DNA of 64,000 nucleotides from contig JAJHZJ010000121.1 of NCBI GenBank assembly GCA_023548195.1, positions 5,980,058 through 6,044,057 of the forward strand, given 5' to 3'. The notes under the pieces were generated by a model. It ran no database searches. It had not been told where the DNA came from and worked only from the letters and a program-made list of their open reading frames with translations. Positions 1 through 12,032 of this stretch are shown here, in pieces. The position numbers and the translations under genes are program-made. This DNA is from Bettongia penicillata ogilbyi (taxonomy: Eukaryota; Chordata; Mammalia; Diprotodontia; Potoroidae). Within the stretch, counting starts at the first letter, position 1; each line of letters starts with the position of its first letter.

Positions 1-949
1 TCTTTTCATTACTGCTAGAATCACCCCAATCTCTGCAGGATTGTAGTATCATAGATTTTGCTCTGGTTCACCTTTTTCAATAATAATACCATGCACAGGA
101 TGGGTAGCATTGTGTAGAGTCTGATCCCAGCCTACATTTTTATTTTATTGTCCCCAGATTCCACCAAAATCTAACCTATCTAACCCATCTCATGATCAAC
201 AGTTCCCCTGATGTCACTGCTATTCACTGATCAATCAATGAACTTGGGCTATAGCAGCTAGAGTAGACTGACATTTAAAAACAATGATAGTATCTGGCTC
301 AAATGAAATGACAATTATCAAATTATCATTGGCTTTAGCAGTATGATAATGTAATATGATTAATGCGATAATATATGTATAAACATATACATATATTTGT
401 CCTAATACTAGAAAAATTTTTTGAAAAAGGTCTTCCATTTTTTGGATCTGTTTGCTATTTTCCCCAGATTTTCTTAGACATTGAAATTGAAAATAAATGT
501 ATTCCCCAAGAAAGTACAAATAAAAACTGTAAGACAGCTGGAGAAGCATTCTCTTCGTGTCCAGATATTTTACAAGACATTTGAGTTTCTTATCTCATCA
601 TAAACCAAGTAATCAAGAGGTTCCCAAAATCTAAACTATATTTGACATCAACTCCCTGATGGCTTTCTCAGGTTATTGAATTTTTGCCATCCCTTCCCTA
701 GGAATGAAAGATAAAATCATGCTCATTTGCTCCCACCAATATTTCTGAGCATTAGGATTAACAGTGGGGAAATGCTTGGGATGTAAATGATGCCATAAAA
801 ATGTTAACGAGTACTAGGCAAAATAACATGTCATCTTGAATCCATAAATTATTTTTAAGCTCTCAAGCTTGGCTCCATCCTAGAAACTTTTCCCAACTGC
901 AGTCTGTGTGGAAAGATGTTAACAGGCAATAGTCTAGCAATAACAATAA

Positions 950-1185
950 TTGACATTTATAAAATACTTTAAATTATTATCATTTGATTCTCATAAGAAT
1001 TCTGTCAACTAGATCATGTAAGTATGATCATCTCCATTCTATAGATAAGAAAAATAAAACAAAGTGAAGTTAAGTAACTTGCATAACATCACACAGATAT
1101 TAAATGGCAGTGGTGGAACCAGAATTCAGGATTTGTAATTCTAAATCTAAGTATCTTTCCACTATAATATACCACATCTAATTTA
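950..1185 (-). repeat. MIR-type SINE
   Basis: The antisense MIR signature is visible: a decayed ATAGATAAGAAAA block, GTTAAGTAACTTGCATAACATC, then a gene-like GTGGAACCAGAATTCAGGATTTG block ending in TTTCCACTATAATATACCAC. It is strongly diverged, so an ancient copy. Confidence 0.65.
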
Positions 1186-1728
1186 ACAATAGTTAAGGTT
1201 AAGTGGGGAAAACCCCCTTTCAAATAAAATTTAGAGATAAACAAAGAAACATAAAAGCATAAAAAGCATTAATTATCCATGACCCAATCATACGAAACAT
1301 AAAGAATTCATAAAAACATTCTCCTGTTACTTAAAACTGATCTTTTTTCTAATTCTTATGCAACATTGAATTATATACATTTTCTTAGCAAATACAACCA
1401 CCCATTTTTTGCAAGGAACATTTTTTAACAAAGGAAACATTAATTAAAACCATTGAGCTGACAATGATATATTTTTGAATTCTCAACAGAACATCTGGAA
1501 ATCATGGGCCACCTGATACGTTGGGAGGAAAGATCAGGAATTAAGGAGTGGCCAGTAGTAACTGACCCTCTTTTTATACTCAAAGTTCACTGAAAAAGCA
1601 GATTGAAACAAGGAATGCTGTTACATCAATATCCTCTGTAGGAATTTTGTCCTGATGAAACTTCAAAAATATTTATGGGAAACAAAATATAGGGAACAGG
1701 CTACTCACCTTCTCTTTTTTCCGATAAT

Positions 1729-1836
1729 GTCACTGGCTAGCTGAACTATCAGTCAGCACTGGACAAACCAGCTAAAGTTTTAATTGATTGTTATACTGTA
1801 GCTGGCTGGCCTGAAACTGACTGACAGCTCAGTGAC
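1729..1836 (-). other. Long imperfect stem-loop in FGF14-1A intron
   Basis: The arms 1741-1774 and 1799-1832 are imperfect inverted repeats, matching at 24 of 34 positions around a 24-nt AT-rich loop. An outer GTCACTG / CAGTGAC pair lies at 1729-1735 and 1830-1836. Four of the mismatches become G-U wobbles when read as minus-strand (FGF14-sense) RNA, so the hairpin is better on that strand. It has the size of a precursor microRNA, but it could equally be the remnant of a small inverted-repeat transposon. No seed is recognised. Confidence 0.4.
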
Positions 1837-2212
1837 AGGTGATACAGGAATGCTGCAGGATACGAGGAACAAGAAGATGGTCCCAAGCATCAGCCTTGGG
1901 AGGAAAATGCCCACGACTTTTCTAGAAACACCAGATACAAACGTATGATCAGGCTGCCTCAGTTTCTCCCATCCTACCTGAGAAATAACTATGGAAGGAA
2001 AAATTTCAAAAGGAGCAGTGTTTCCCTAAGGACCTTGATACAGTTGTAGCCCAGGAGCATGTCGTAAATTCAATCATTTGCAAAAGATTTGAATTGAACA
2101 CAATAAATATAATTAAAAGGTATGTAGTAGACTCCAAAAGGAACACAAAGAAATGTCCCTGAAGGAACTCAAGGAACTTAAAATCTAGTAAATACACAAC
2201 TAACTGATACGA

Positions 2213-2455
2213 GGAGTGATGAAGACCTGAGTTCAAATCTAGACTCAGATATTTTTTAGTTTTATGACCTTGATTGAGCAAGTCACTTAAACTTGTTTGC
2301 CTCAATTTTCTCAACTGTAAAATGAGGATGATAATAAGAGCATATACTTTTCAGGATTATTGTGAAGATTAGATGATACAATATTTATTAAATGATTAAT
2401 AGAGTAGCCAGTACATAGTATGTACAATGTAAATGTTGACTATCATTATGCATTA
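2213..2455 (+). repeat. MIR/MAR1-type SINE
   Basis: Contains GACCTGAGTTCAAATCTAGACTCAG, GAGCAAGTCACTTAAAC, a CTCAATTTTCTCAACTGTAAAATGAGGATGATAATA core and a decayed 3' part with GTACATAGTATGTAC. It is a sense-orientation CORE-SINE. Confidence 0.7.
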
Positions 2456-3787
2456 TTTTTGCCAGTTCTTTCCACCATATCTATCTTGGGCTATCTGCCC
2501 TTTGCTCCCCCTGTCCTTCCTGCCTTCTCTTTTTTTTGTTGTTCTTGCTACTTTTGATATTAGGTTGTTACATAGTATAAGCTGAGAGGTTTTGTTTAAC
2601 AATTACCAAACTATTTATTTCATGGAATCCCGGTATACTGCATGATTCAAACTGTGCTGTTATGAAAAAATGTTACTGCTATAGTACTTCTTCCTCTTAA
2701 GTATTAAATTAAAATTGTGCATGTATCAAATGCTTTTAGGTACAATATTTTTATGTGAAAATAATGGGTTTTTTAAAAAATATATATAATAAGAATTTCC
2801 TGACCTCCCCCATTGTACTTTTATTCTAGAGACATTCTACTTTAGCACTAATGGTTTCAACCAATATACTTCAACCAACCAGTTATTGTCTGGTGAGTGA
2901 GTGAGTAGTGAGACTGGCCCCTTAGTGACTGCTGCACTTCCAGTCAGGATAAGATAGGGAGATTATTCTCCAAAGCAAAACAAAATAAATTCAAGGAGGA
3001 GAGAGGAGTATAGGAGAAACAAATGGACTAAATCAAAATATACCAAGGAGTTAAGAATGTAGTAAATTTCTATGTTTTAAGAACAGTGATCAAGTATGTG
3101 AGCTGTTTCTATGGACTTAGTACATTAATGAAGATAACTGATGATCAACAACATGGAAATAACGGTGACAAATATAATCATGACAGCTATGGGGCAAAGA
3201 GTTGCCCATGGGACCTTGGACTTTCTTTTAAAGATTAAAGGCATTTCCTCAGGTGATGACATAACTGATATGGAAGTTGGGTGGGGGATCATTTGGATTA
3301 TAGAGTAAGGTGAAGGAGATTTTTCACTTGGGATATGTAAAATTGCTGAGAAGAAACAATGCTCAAAAGTGGAATGCTTCTTTCTTTTTAAAATGAATGG
3401 ACAGGAACACATAACATTAAAACTAATGCAGCCAGGAGAAATTATGCTGAAACCACGCATCCCTACTTCTACAGAGGCAAAAAAGACACAAATAATGCAA
3501 GTAATATTAAACTTTAGCTTGATTTGTTGATGTAAAAATTGCAGAGGAAACAATATTGTGCTATGGGCTTTTGTCTCACATGAATATACAACAGCAAACT
3601 ATATGGAAGAAAAATAACTATACCATCCATGAGAATATTGAGACACAGGGGACATTTCTAATATTGAAAACTGTCAATTCAGCAGAAGAAGGAGAGATAC
3701 AGAGGACCTTTGCTCATTAACACTATCTATGTACTCAAAACTTCAGCAACTTTAGTAACCTTTATTTTTTTTTATTTGGCAAAAGGG

Positions 3788-3955
3788 AAGAGAGAGAGAC
3801 AGAAAGTCAAAAAGAGACAAAGATAGAGAGAATAAGAGATAGAGAGATGTGGAATGGGAGAGGGAAGAGAAGAAGAGTGGGAAAGAGAGGGGGAAATACA
3901 GAGAAAGAAGGAGAGAGGGTGTGAGGGAAAGAGGGTGAGAGGGAGAGAGGTTGGC
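3788..3955 (+). repeat. Purine-rich (GA)n low-complexity tract
   Basis: About 165 bp consist almost only of A and G, in GAGA, GGGAAA and GAGAGGG patterns. The minus-strand frame through it codes a Ser/Phe/Pro-rich string and is not a gene. Confidence 0.9.
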
Positions 3956-4340
3956 TATAGCCTCTGGCAGATATGAAAATTTGGGGGTAAGACCAGGGTC
4001 TGTTCTTCAAGCCAGAAACAAAAGTGGTCACAGTAACAGTAGTTGATGTTCACAGTCTTCTCAGTTAGAAGTCCAGAGAAAACGACATGCACAGAGCTGG
4101 AGGCAAGACATCTCTTCCCACACTAAAGGAGAAAGAACTCCAGTTGGATTCTGGAAATCAATCTTGATTTATGGGCTGAATTTATATTGTACAAGTGCAA
4201 AATTTTAGATTTGCAAGTGCCATTCATCTACTTGGAATTCCATTCTTTGGGGCAGTAAAATAGAAATAATGACATTGGCAAAAATGTATACAAAGGCTTC
4301 AAAGTTCACAAAATGATTCACATTTTGTAATTGCATTATT

Positions 4341-4572
4341 GACAGATAGATGGTGCAGTGGATAGGGAACTGGACACAAAAATCATGGAGATCTGACTTC
4401 AAATTCAGCCTCAGACACTAATTAACTGTGTGACCCTAGGCAAGTCACTAAACCTGTATTGGCCTCAGTTTCCTCAGCTGTAAAATAAGGATAATAATAG
4501 CACAAACCTTCCAGGGTTGTTCTCAGAATTTCAACCCTTAAAGGACTATATAAATAGTATAGTTATTGTGTC
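4341..4572 (+). repeat. Marsupial MIR/MAR1-type SINE, nearly complete
   Basis: Starts at the tRNA-related head (ATGGTGCAGTGGATAGGGAAC), followed by GACTTCAAATTCAGCCTCAGACAC, TGTGACCCTAGGCAAGTCAC, CTCAGTTTCCTCAGCTGTAAAAT and a CORE-like tail. A further decayed antisense MIR piece (GATGAGGAAACTGAATCA) follows at about 4620-4680. Confidence 0.8.
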
Positions 4573-7229
4573 ATTTATACTTTACAGTCTTTGAATTATA
4601 TACACTAGATATTAATGTCTCCACTATATAGATGAGGAAACTGAATCATAAATGACAGAGCTATAACTAGGAATGATTTTGTCTGGAAAAAGTTCCAAGC
4701 AAGGCAAGTGATAGGAACTGTGTCTTCATTTGTGGGAGATATTAGAAGAAAGAGATCCACAGACACTGCCCTGAGGTTTCTGTGAGACTGGGCATGGCAG
4801 GAAAGTCAGTACAGGGTAGAAAAGAGTCCATTATAATATATTTGGCAGCTTCCTTTTGAATTAATTATTCTTGCTGGGTTCTAAGCTACTATTTCTTTGA
4901 TGCTGAAGGGATGTGTTATAAATGCCCTCTAAGTTTGGCACACTCTGGCAAGACTCCAGTAAACCTGTCTTAGTTCTGGTTTTGGTAAATGAATTAAGTG
5001 CATTATCTAGAGCTGTATAGTAAGTGTCAGATGCAGATATGAAGCCAGGTTTTCCTTAACTCTGAATTCAATGTCCTTTTTAACATCATTGACTAAAACT
5101 GTTCAAACTCCACTACTATTATAAGTCTCTTCAAGTAAGCAAGTGCTCAGGCCACATGCAAGGAGCGGGACATCCAGTTTGCCTTCAGATTTGTCCTCAA
5201 AAGAGCATTTCCTTCTCCGAATGAGTTTCTCATTTTGAAGACAGTATTCATCCAGCTTTCTGGTACATAGATGAGGTAATTATTGAACAATCTAAGTCAC
5301 AGAAATGATTAAGGGGCTGGTGACATTTACTTATGTGGAAAGATTAATCGAATTAAACATTTGTAACTTAGCTAAATGGTAAGGAGGATATAATAACCAT
5401 GAACAAATATTTGAAGGGTTTTAAAGAACCCAAGGAGATGAAGGAACTGTTTAGTAAAGTTCAAGGAGGAAAAAAAAAACTAGATGTGGGATAGAATGAA
5501 AATAAATTGAGCAATGAGACACTCAGACCCTTTAAAACAAAGTGAGAGCTTTTAGACTTTAATGAAAGAAAATTTATCAATTTCAAGCACATAAAAGCTG
5601 AGCAAAATCAGATACTGTCTCCATTTGGGGTTAACTGGAGAAAGTGTAATGAAAAGAATCAAGAGAAAACAATAAGTCACCAATATTTCAATGAGAGAAA
5701 GCAATATTCTTCTGTCCTCATTCGGTTCTCACCTCAGTCTTTCCCAAATACCAAAACCTCATCAAGTCTAATACCAGTCATCCCTCAGGAATGAAGAAAA
5801 GGGGAAAAGGTGATTTTTTTTTAAAGTCAGTATGTTTAGTTTAAAATGATCACAATTAAATATTGTGATTGTGACTGTTAATATTTATGGAACATGAACA
5901 AATTTACCTGTCATTCAAAACTCTGGAACTTAAAAATGGAAAAGATACATATTGAAAATCAACTCTGCATATAGAAATAATGAACTATACCAAATAACCT
6001 CATTCAACCTTCTGAACAATTCCTTCTGAAGAAAACAGGAAATTTTAATTTTTCCTTAAACTAATTCTTATGATTTTGGTTGCCTAAAACGCTTTCATTC
6101 CATAAGCTGCATGTAGCTCAGACTTCATTGTCCAGTGTAGACTGGTGGACCACATTAGCCAATTGAGTCTACCTCTGCATAGGATTAGCATGCTTAACAA
6201 ATAATTTATAATAATCAGTTTTTTAAAATTAAAGTACTATTTAGTTATTAGGGTTTTTAAAAGACAAACTGTTAAATTTTTGGAAAAGCTAGTCATTTTG
6301 TAACTCATCATCAAAAGTAGAATTACTTAGGCTAAAACAAAGTAGATGGGGAAGAAATAATGTTCCAAAATAATAAGTCTAACTTTCAAGTATCTGAGTA
6401 TTGGTGCTTGGGAGAACACTGTCACACATTGGCAAGGTGTAACTAATGAGTAGTGTTTGAGAAACTCACAAAGTATCTTGTCTATGTAAAGTTAATAACC
6501 TGCATTTTTTTCTGGGTAAATAATTCCTTAGACACATGTTGCTGTTAATTATGCCCATGTTACTTTTAAAAATATGATACATCACAAAAATAAAATTTCC
6601 TGCTAATGTATTATTTATCTATATACCTACACATGACTGGTTCTCAAAATGATTCTAATATCATCTTTGTTTTTAGCTTATTTTGACAAAATAAAATCCT
6701 CAACTTTATAAGTTGTACTAAGGAAGACATTTTTTAAAAATCTAAGTGAATTAGCTATATCAATACGCTCCAGACAAAAGATGAAAAGAAATACAAGCAC
6801 TCCTCAAGAAAATCATATGAAATTAAAATTACTGAGCCAATTACCTTTGGGAATAAACCTTAACCTATTTGTCTGGACTATGTGAAAATACCTCAAAGAA
6901 GTTATTTCATTAGTTCTACGGGGTGATTCCCAAAGCTTAGATGGATATGCAGACTGATGGTTATATAGCCAAAAGTCTAAATGGTAGTTATTGTTATGAT
7001 TATAAGGCTAAGATTTGGTAAGTTTCATGTGTAGATTGCTAATGCTGACTGAAACCTTCCTAAATTAAAATAAATAATAGTTAACTAACCATTGAAACCA
7101 AACTTTTCTTCCTGTAATTTTGGACTTTAGCCAGACGTTTTGATTAATATTCAGATTCCTTCACTAGATTTGATGTCAGCCAATATTAAATTTCACAGCA
7201 TATAAAGGTCATTTTACCAGAACACACAC

Positions 7230-7232
7230 ACA

Positions 7233-7290
<58 letters not shown>

Positions 7291-7325
7291 TATACATATA
7301 CACACACCTGTATGTGTGTGCAGGA
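7230..7325 (+). repeat. (TA)n microsatellite with CA/TG ends
   Basis: A mostly pure TA run of about 48 bp (from about 7237) continues into mixed TATACATA, CACACA and TGTGTGTG. It is likely to be length-polymorphic. Confidence 0.95.
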
Positions 7326-7744
7326 GGATGGGTGTGTGTATATAAATATTTCACTCAAATCTTAATATCCATGTTGAGGGGGAAAAAAGAAATAGAGCAT
7401 AGAAAACCCTTTACAATCTCCCAAACTCTCTAGCACTGTCTTTAGAATGATGCTCATCTAGAATGATGCCCCTAGTGAAATGCACATATTCAATACCTTC
7501 CTATTCCAAACTCTGGGAAATGGATCATCCACTTCACAGTTAATTGAAGTTTGATTATGCTGTGTTACCATAAAACTGAACTTCTAAATGATTTTTAAAA
7601 TAACATTAGTAAAATGCACAGCTATCTGAAAATGTCTGAATTTTAATTATCACTCTTCCATAGTCAACATTTACTGTAACTTTAGTAGATGGCTTCAGTT
7701 TTTCATCTAAATAGCAATGTTTCAATTTTCAGTTAGTAATATGT

Positions 7745-7920
7745 CATTTTATGTCTGAAAATAATCTCATAGAAAATCTATTCAGTTTTACATATAAAAA
7801 ACTGAGACTCTGAGGTGAAGTAAGTAACCCAATATCACAGTGCTAATTAGTGGCAGAGCTAATACTAGAAATCATATCTCCTGACTCCTGGTCCATCATC
7901 CTTCTCATTAGACTATGCAC
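7745..7920 (-). repeat. MIR-type SINE
   Basis: Antisense MIR blocks are visible: AAACTGAGACTCTGAGGTGAAGTAAGTAACCCAATATCACAGTGCTAATTAGTGGCAGAGC, then CTCCTGACTCCTGGTCC and a TCTCATTAGACTATGCA end matching the head of MIR. Confidence 0.75.
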
Positions 7921-8649
7921 GTTAAGATTCAAACTCATTTTTAAAAATATAACTGGCTATAGTTCAAATATCTAGCCCATTCAATTCCAAGACAAAGTTA
8001 CAGATTGCATGAGTAAAAATAGCATGAAATTTTGTCTAATGCTTTGTAATGCAGAGTAATTCTGGACTTTCTAAAAAGATTATTAAAATACAATTTCCTC
8101 TACCACTTCCCACCAGCTATCCCAATATAGTCAGGTGTACTTCAGCAAAAGAAATCTTCAAAAAATATTATAATTGCATTAAATTTATCCTCTTCCTAAA
8201 GAATCAGTTTACTCAGCATTAAAATCAATGAAGCAACAAACATTTGTTATATTCTAATAGTGTGAAATCCTTGTAAGGAAGGTCTTAAAAGCTAGTAAGG
8301 ATTCTCAACTGTCCTCAAAAGTATCCTTCACTGGTTAACAAGGGATATCTTACCAATATTACAAGAAGTGCCTACATCACAAACAAAATTGGAGAACACT
8401 ATTAAAATACATAGGAACACAAATGAATATTCTGTCAGGATATTTGTCTTCAGGGAATTCTTTAAATGATGGGGTTTTTTTTTTCATAAACAGTGCTGCA
8501 TTCAGAATTTCTTGTAAAATGTAAAGAAAATAAATTTATGACAAAATCTCAAATTAGTTTAAAATCCTACACAAAATAAAGACACATCAACTAGTTTTGA
8601 GTTATCACTCCCCAACTATAATTTCATCTCTGATATATATTTGTGGAGG

Positions 8650-8865
8650 AGAAATTTATAATACTGGATAGACTGTTACAATAGAGTTAGGAAGATCTAG
8701 GTTGAATCTTACTCCAAGAATTTACTCGCTCTGTGATTCTGGTCAAGTCAGTGAATCTTTCTGAGCCAAAGTTTCTTCAAATGTAAAATGAGGGATATTG
8801 GAATTGATGCCCTCTTTGGTCCTTTCCAGGTCTAAACCTACAATCTATAATCCTACATTTCTCTA
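8650..8865 (+). repeat. THER1/MIR-type SINE
   Basis: The SINE body is decayed (AGGAAGATCTAGGTTGAATC, TGATTCTGGTCAAGTCAGTGAATC, TTCAAATGTAAAATGAGGG). It ends in the THER-type tail GGTCCTTTCCAGGTCTAAACC...ATCTATAATCC. Confidence 0.7.
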
Positions 8866-10939
8866 TTCTTGCATTTAAAAACTAGGAATTAAAAACAACA
8901 AGTCAGGACAATGGCATTTTATCATACTCTACCCTGCAGTACATACTTTTTTATACTTAGGTTTTTGTGACAATTTTTTAATGAAAAAAATAAAAATGTC
9001 ACTAGCTATCTGCAGTTTGTGAAATCAATATTCCAATTTAAATATATATGTGTGTGTGTGTGTGATTAATCCCCTTCTCACTCAAGTAAGTTAAAATCTA
9101 ATCTTCAAATTTTACATTACAGCTACGAAATAAAACATAGTTAGTTGGCTAATACTGAAGCAGAAATTTCTACTTTGAAAGCCAGCATCACTCACATTAG
9201 GAAGAAAAATAGGGGTCCAGGTCACTAAATGCATTTTCTAAAATTGTTGCAACATTTCTTAGTCAATGCAGAAAAAAAATTAAATTGTTCCTTTCAGTAG
9301 TTTGAACTGAGAAGTAAGACTGACAATGCAGAATTGCTCTTTAGGAAAAGTGTTACAATGCCCAAAATATTATACAAAGACATCCATGATAAATATTTAT
9401 TCACTAGGCAGTAAACAATCAAATGTTCTCTTTTTTTCTCTCAGTGTAAAAATGGGACTCAAGTTAGCTCAAATATATATTAAATAAACATATGCTATGT
9501 TTGATCAACTATATATTGACTGTATACCAAATTCATTTAAATGTTAAATCATGGATCACCCTTCCATGATAGAACCTAGTTAATGTGATACAGTGTGCTT
9601 ACTGGACCATCATGATGTTAGCTTTCTTCCTATGTCAAGTGCATTTGCTTCTGTATTTATGAATAGAAAGTAAATCATATGACCATAATATTCCAAGATC
9701 ACATCCCCAAAACGTACCATTAAAATTTTGTGTCACATATATTTTTACTTATTTAAAATGGTTCAATTTATGATTTCAGAAATCATGTAAATGATTATCC
9801 AATTTCAAAAAATTAGGAATCAGACTGTGATTAAGCTGAATTTCTGCATGTCTCTAAATTCTACTTCTCAACGAACAGCCCACTAGCAACAGGTATATCA
9901 AAGTAGAAATGAACATTTCAATAGAGATAGTTTCAGATAGCTGTGAAACACATTTCCAAGTGGGGATGAGTGGAACTGGCTGATTCTTTGAGGGTTGATT
10001 TTTTTTTTAAATTTTCTTATTTTGTTTTAATACCAGAAACTAAAACAAACATGGTATTTTTAATTCTTGGGTGTGACCAAATACTGTCAGCCATAGCAGT
10101 TACTCCTGCCTTTTGTCACTCTTTTTTTTAATTCAAGTATAGAGAAAAATTCTTTTTTCCTTTTATAAACACATTGCAAAGGCAACTGTCACTTTTCCTT
10201 TCTCATAATGACTGATGTGCTGTTGCATTGTCACAAACAAAAGAGAAAGATTTGGTTTTATAGAGTCAATATAATAAACAACTGGGCATCTATTTGGTGA
10301 TCAATACCATAGCTGGAGAAGCCTCAGGTAGCTTTTGAAAAAAGAAACTCAATTTCTGCTTACTTTAAAAATCACACAGAGTAACATAAACACTATGGCC
10401 AAGGGTGCATTAGTGACATCAATGTGTGTAGAAGATACCAAATAGAAAATATTTGTCAATTTACATTTTTATAATGTTTCATTTTCTAAATAAATTCATA
10501 GATATGCAAAAGACCTTTGATCACATAGAACAAATTGGTATATAAAATGATACACTTTTTAAAAATTATTTTTACTTATTAATTTTTAAATTTGCAAACA
10601 TTAAATTCTTTGCAAAAATGGAGGCAGATAGTAGCAGTATACTTAATATATGGCCAATAAAATTGAAATAAATATCTGAAACATAGATGAATTCATCATT
10701 GCTATTTTAAAAGACTTTGAATGTTGAGTCCAGTTAATTAGAATGTTAATTCAATTACCCTCAAGGGTTCCCATCACTGTGAAGGCCTATGACATTTTCA
10801 CTACTCAAATTCAAAGACTGTACTCCAACTCAAAAAGGCATATTATTAATACCTGTTCTTGGTCTCAAAAGAAAATAATAAAAACACACAAAAAAAAATC
10901 AGAGCTGTGCAAGTCACCATGACTACTGAGGAAAATGGA

Positions 10940-11105
10940 TGTATCACAGAATCAGAGATGAAAAGAACCTCATCTAGTCCAACATCTTCATTTTAGAGAT
11001 ATAAATTCTGAGGTTCAAGTTAAGTCACATAGGTAGTGTATTGAATACTGGATCCAGGACTTCTAATTCTAAATCCAACATTCCATCTTCTGCACTGGGC
11101 TGCTT
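10940..11105 (-). repeat. THER/MIR-type SINE, antisense
   Basis: Starts with the reversed tail (CACAGAATCAGAGATG...CTCATCTAGTCCAACATC), followed by TTCTGAGGTTCAAGTTAAGTCACATAGGTAGTG and GGATCCAGGACTTCTAATTC. Confidence 0.65.
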
Positions 11106-11539
11106 TCAAAAGATATGGAAGTCATCTTTCCTGTAAGACAAATACCTCCCATAGGAAGCAGGACAAGAAAACAACCTGAATATCAATCTCTTCTCTTTTG
11201 CTTAGAAATGTATACGTAGGACCTTAAACACTTTGAATTTCAGTTCCCTCTTCTAGAAAATGGGAATAATGAAATTTGGACTACTTGTCTCAAAGGAAAG
11301 GGAAGAATATATTAGGAAGAATATATTATGTAGCAATCTAGAGAGCTAATAGAATAAATATGTTATTTCTTTCTTAGAATGCACAAAACTATACAATGTA
11401 GAAGTATTCTCCTTCCATAAGATAATTTATATCTAAATATTATAAAATATGTGTATGCACACATTTTCATATGAGAAGGCCTACCTGACAACTGTGTAAA
11501 GACTAATTTTTAGAAAGAGAACTAATGTGTGAGTGCATG

Positions 11540-11578
11540 CACATGCATACACACACAAACACACACACACACATATGC
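11540..11578 (+). repeat. (CA)n microsatellite
   Basis: Short imperfect CACACACAAACACACACACACACA run. Confidence 0.85.
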
Positions 11579-11877
11579 AATAGATGGGACTGTAATTTTT
11601 ATACAATATTATGAGTCTTTGAATAAAGTATAAACAGTTCTTTATATGGCTAGAAAAATTAAAATATATTTAATAGAGTTAGAATAGTACAGACCAATAA
11701 AATAGAAGCTAATTACATTAGCTAAGGATGCACCTATAATGTAGGTATATGTTGTATAAGAAACTACTTCTTGAATAGGAATTGAAATGAACATTATATT
11801 TTTCTCTCTCTGATATTAAGTGTTAATAGTAATTGGAAAATTTTCCTGAGAGTTAGAAACGTCTAAAAGTAGAATAA

Positions 11878-12032
11878 CCAGGCTCTTGGGTAGTGAGTTC
11901 CACATCTGTGATGGCCTTTAAGCACCAGTTAGAGGATCACTTGTTGGAAATGCTGGAAAGGCATGGATTGGACTAGTCGACTTCTAAAGTTCTTTCCAAC
12001 AATTAGATTCTAAGATCTGATGGTGCTATGAT
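11878..12032 (+). repeat. CR1/L3 LINE 3' end
   Basis: The typical CR1-clade tail is present in sense orientation: a block with GTTAGAGGATCACTTGTTGGAAATG, then GGATTGGACTAGTCGACTTCTAAAGTTCTTTCCAACAATTAGATTCTAAGATCTG. It has no ORF and is an old 5'-truncated copy. Confidence 0.7.

Noticed and set aside
3125..3553. 142-codon minus-strand ORF with hydrophobic segments
   Set aside because: It has no recognisable domain and an ordinary AT-rich composition, and its hydrophobicity follows from T-rich codons. Chance is the simplest reading, although a retrocopy cannot be excluded without a search.
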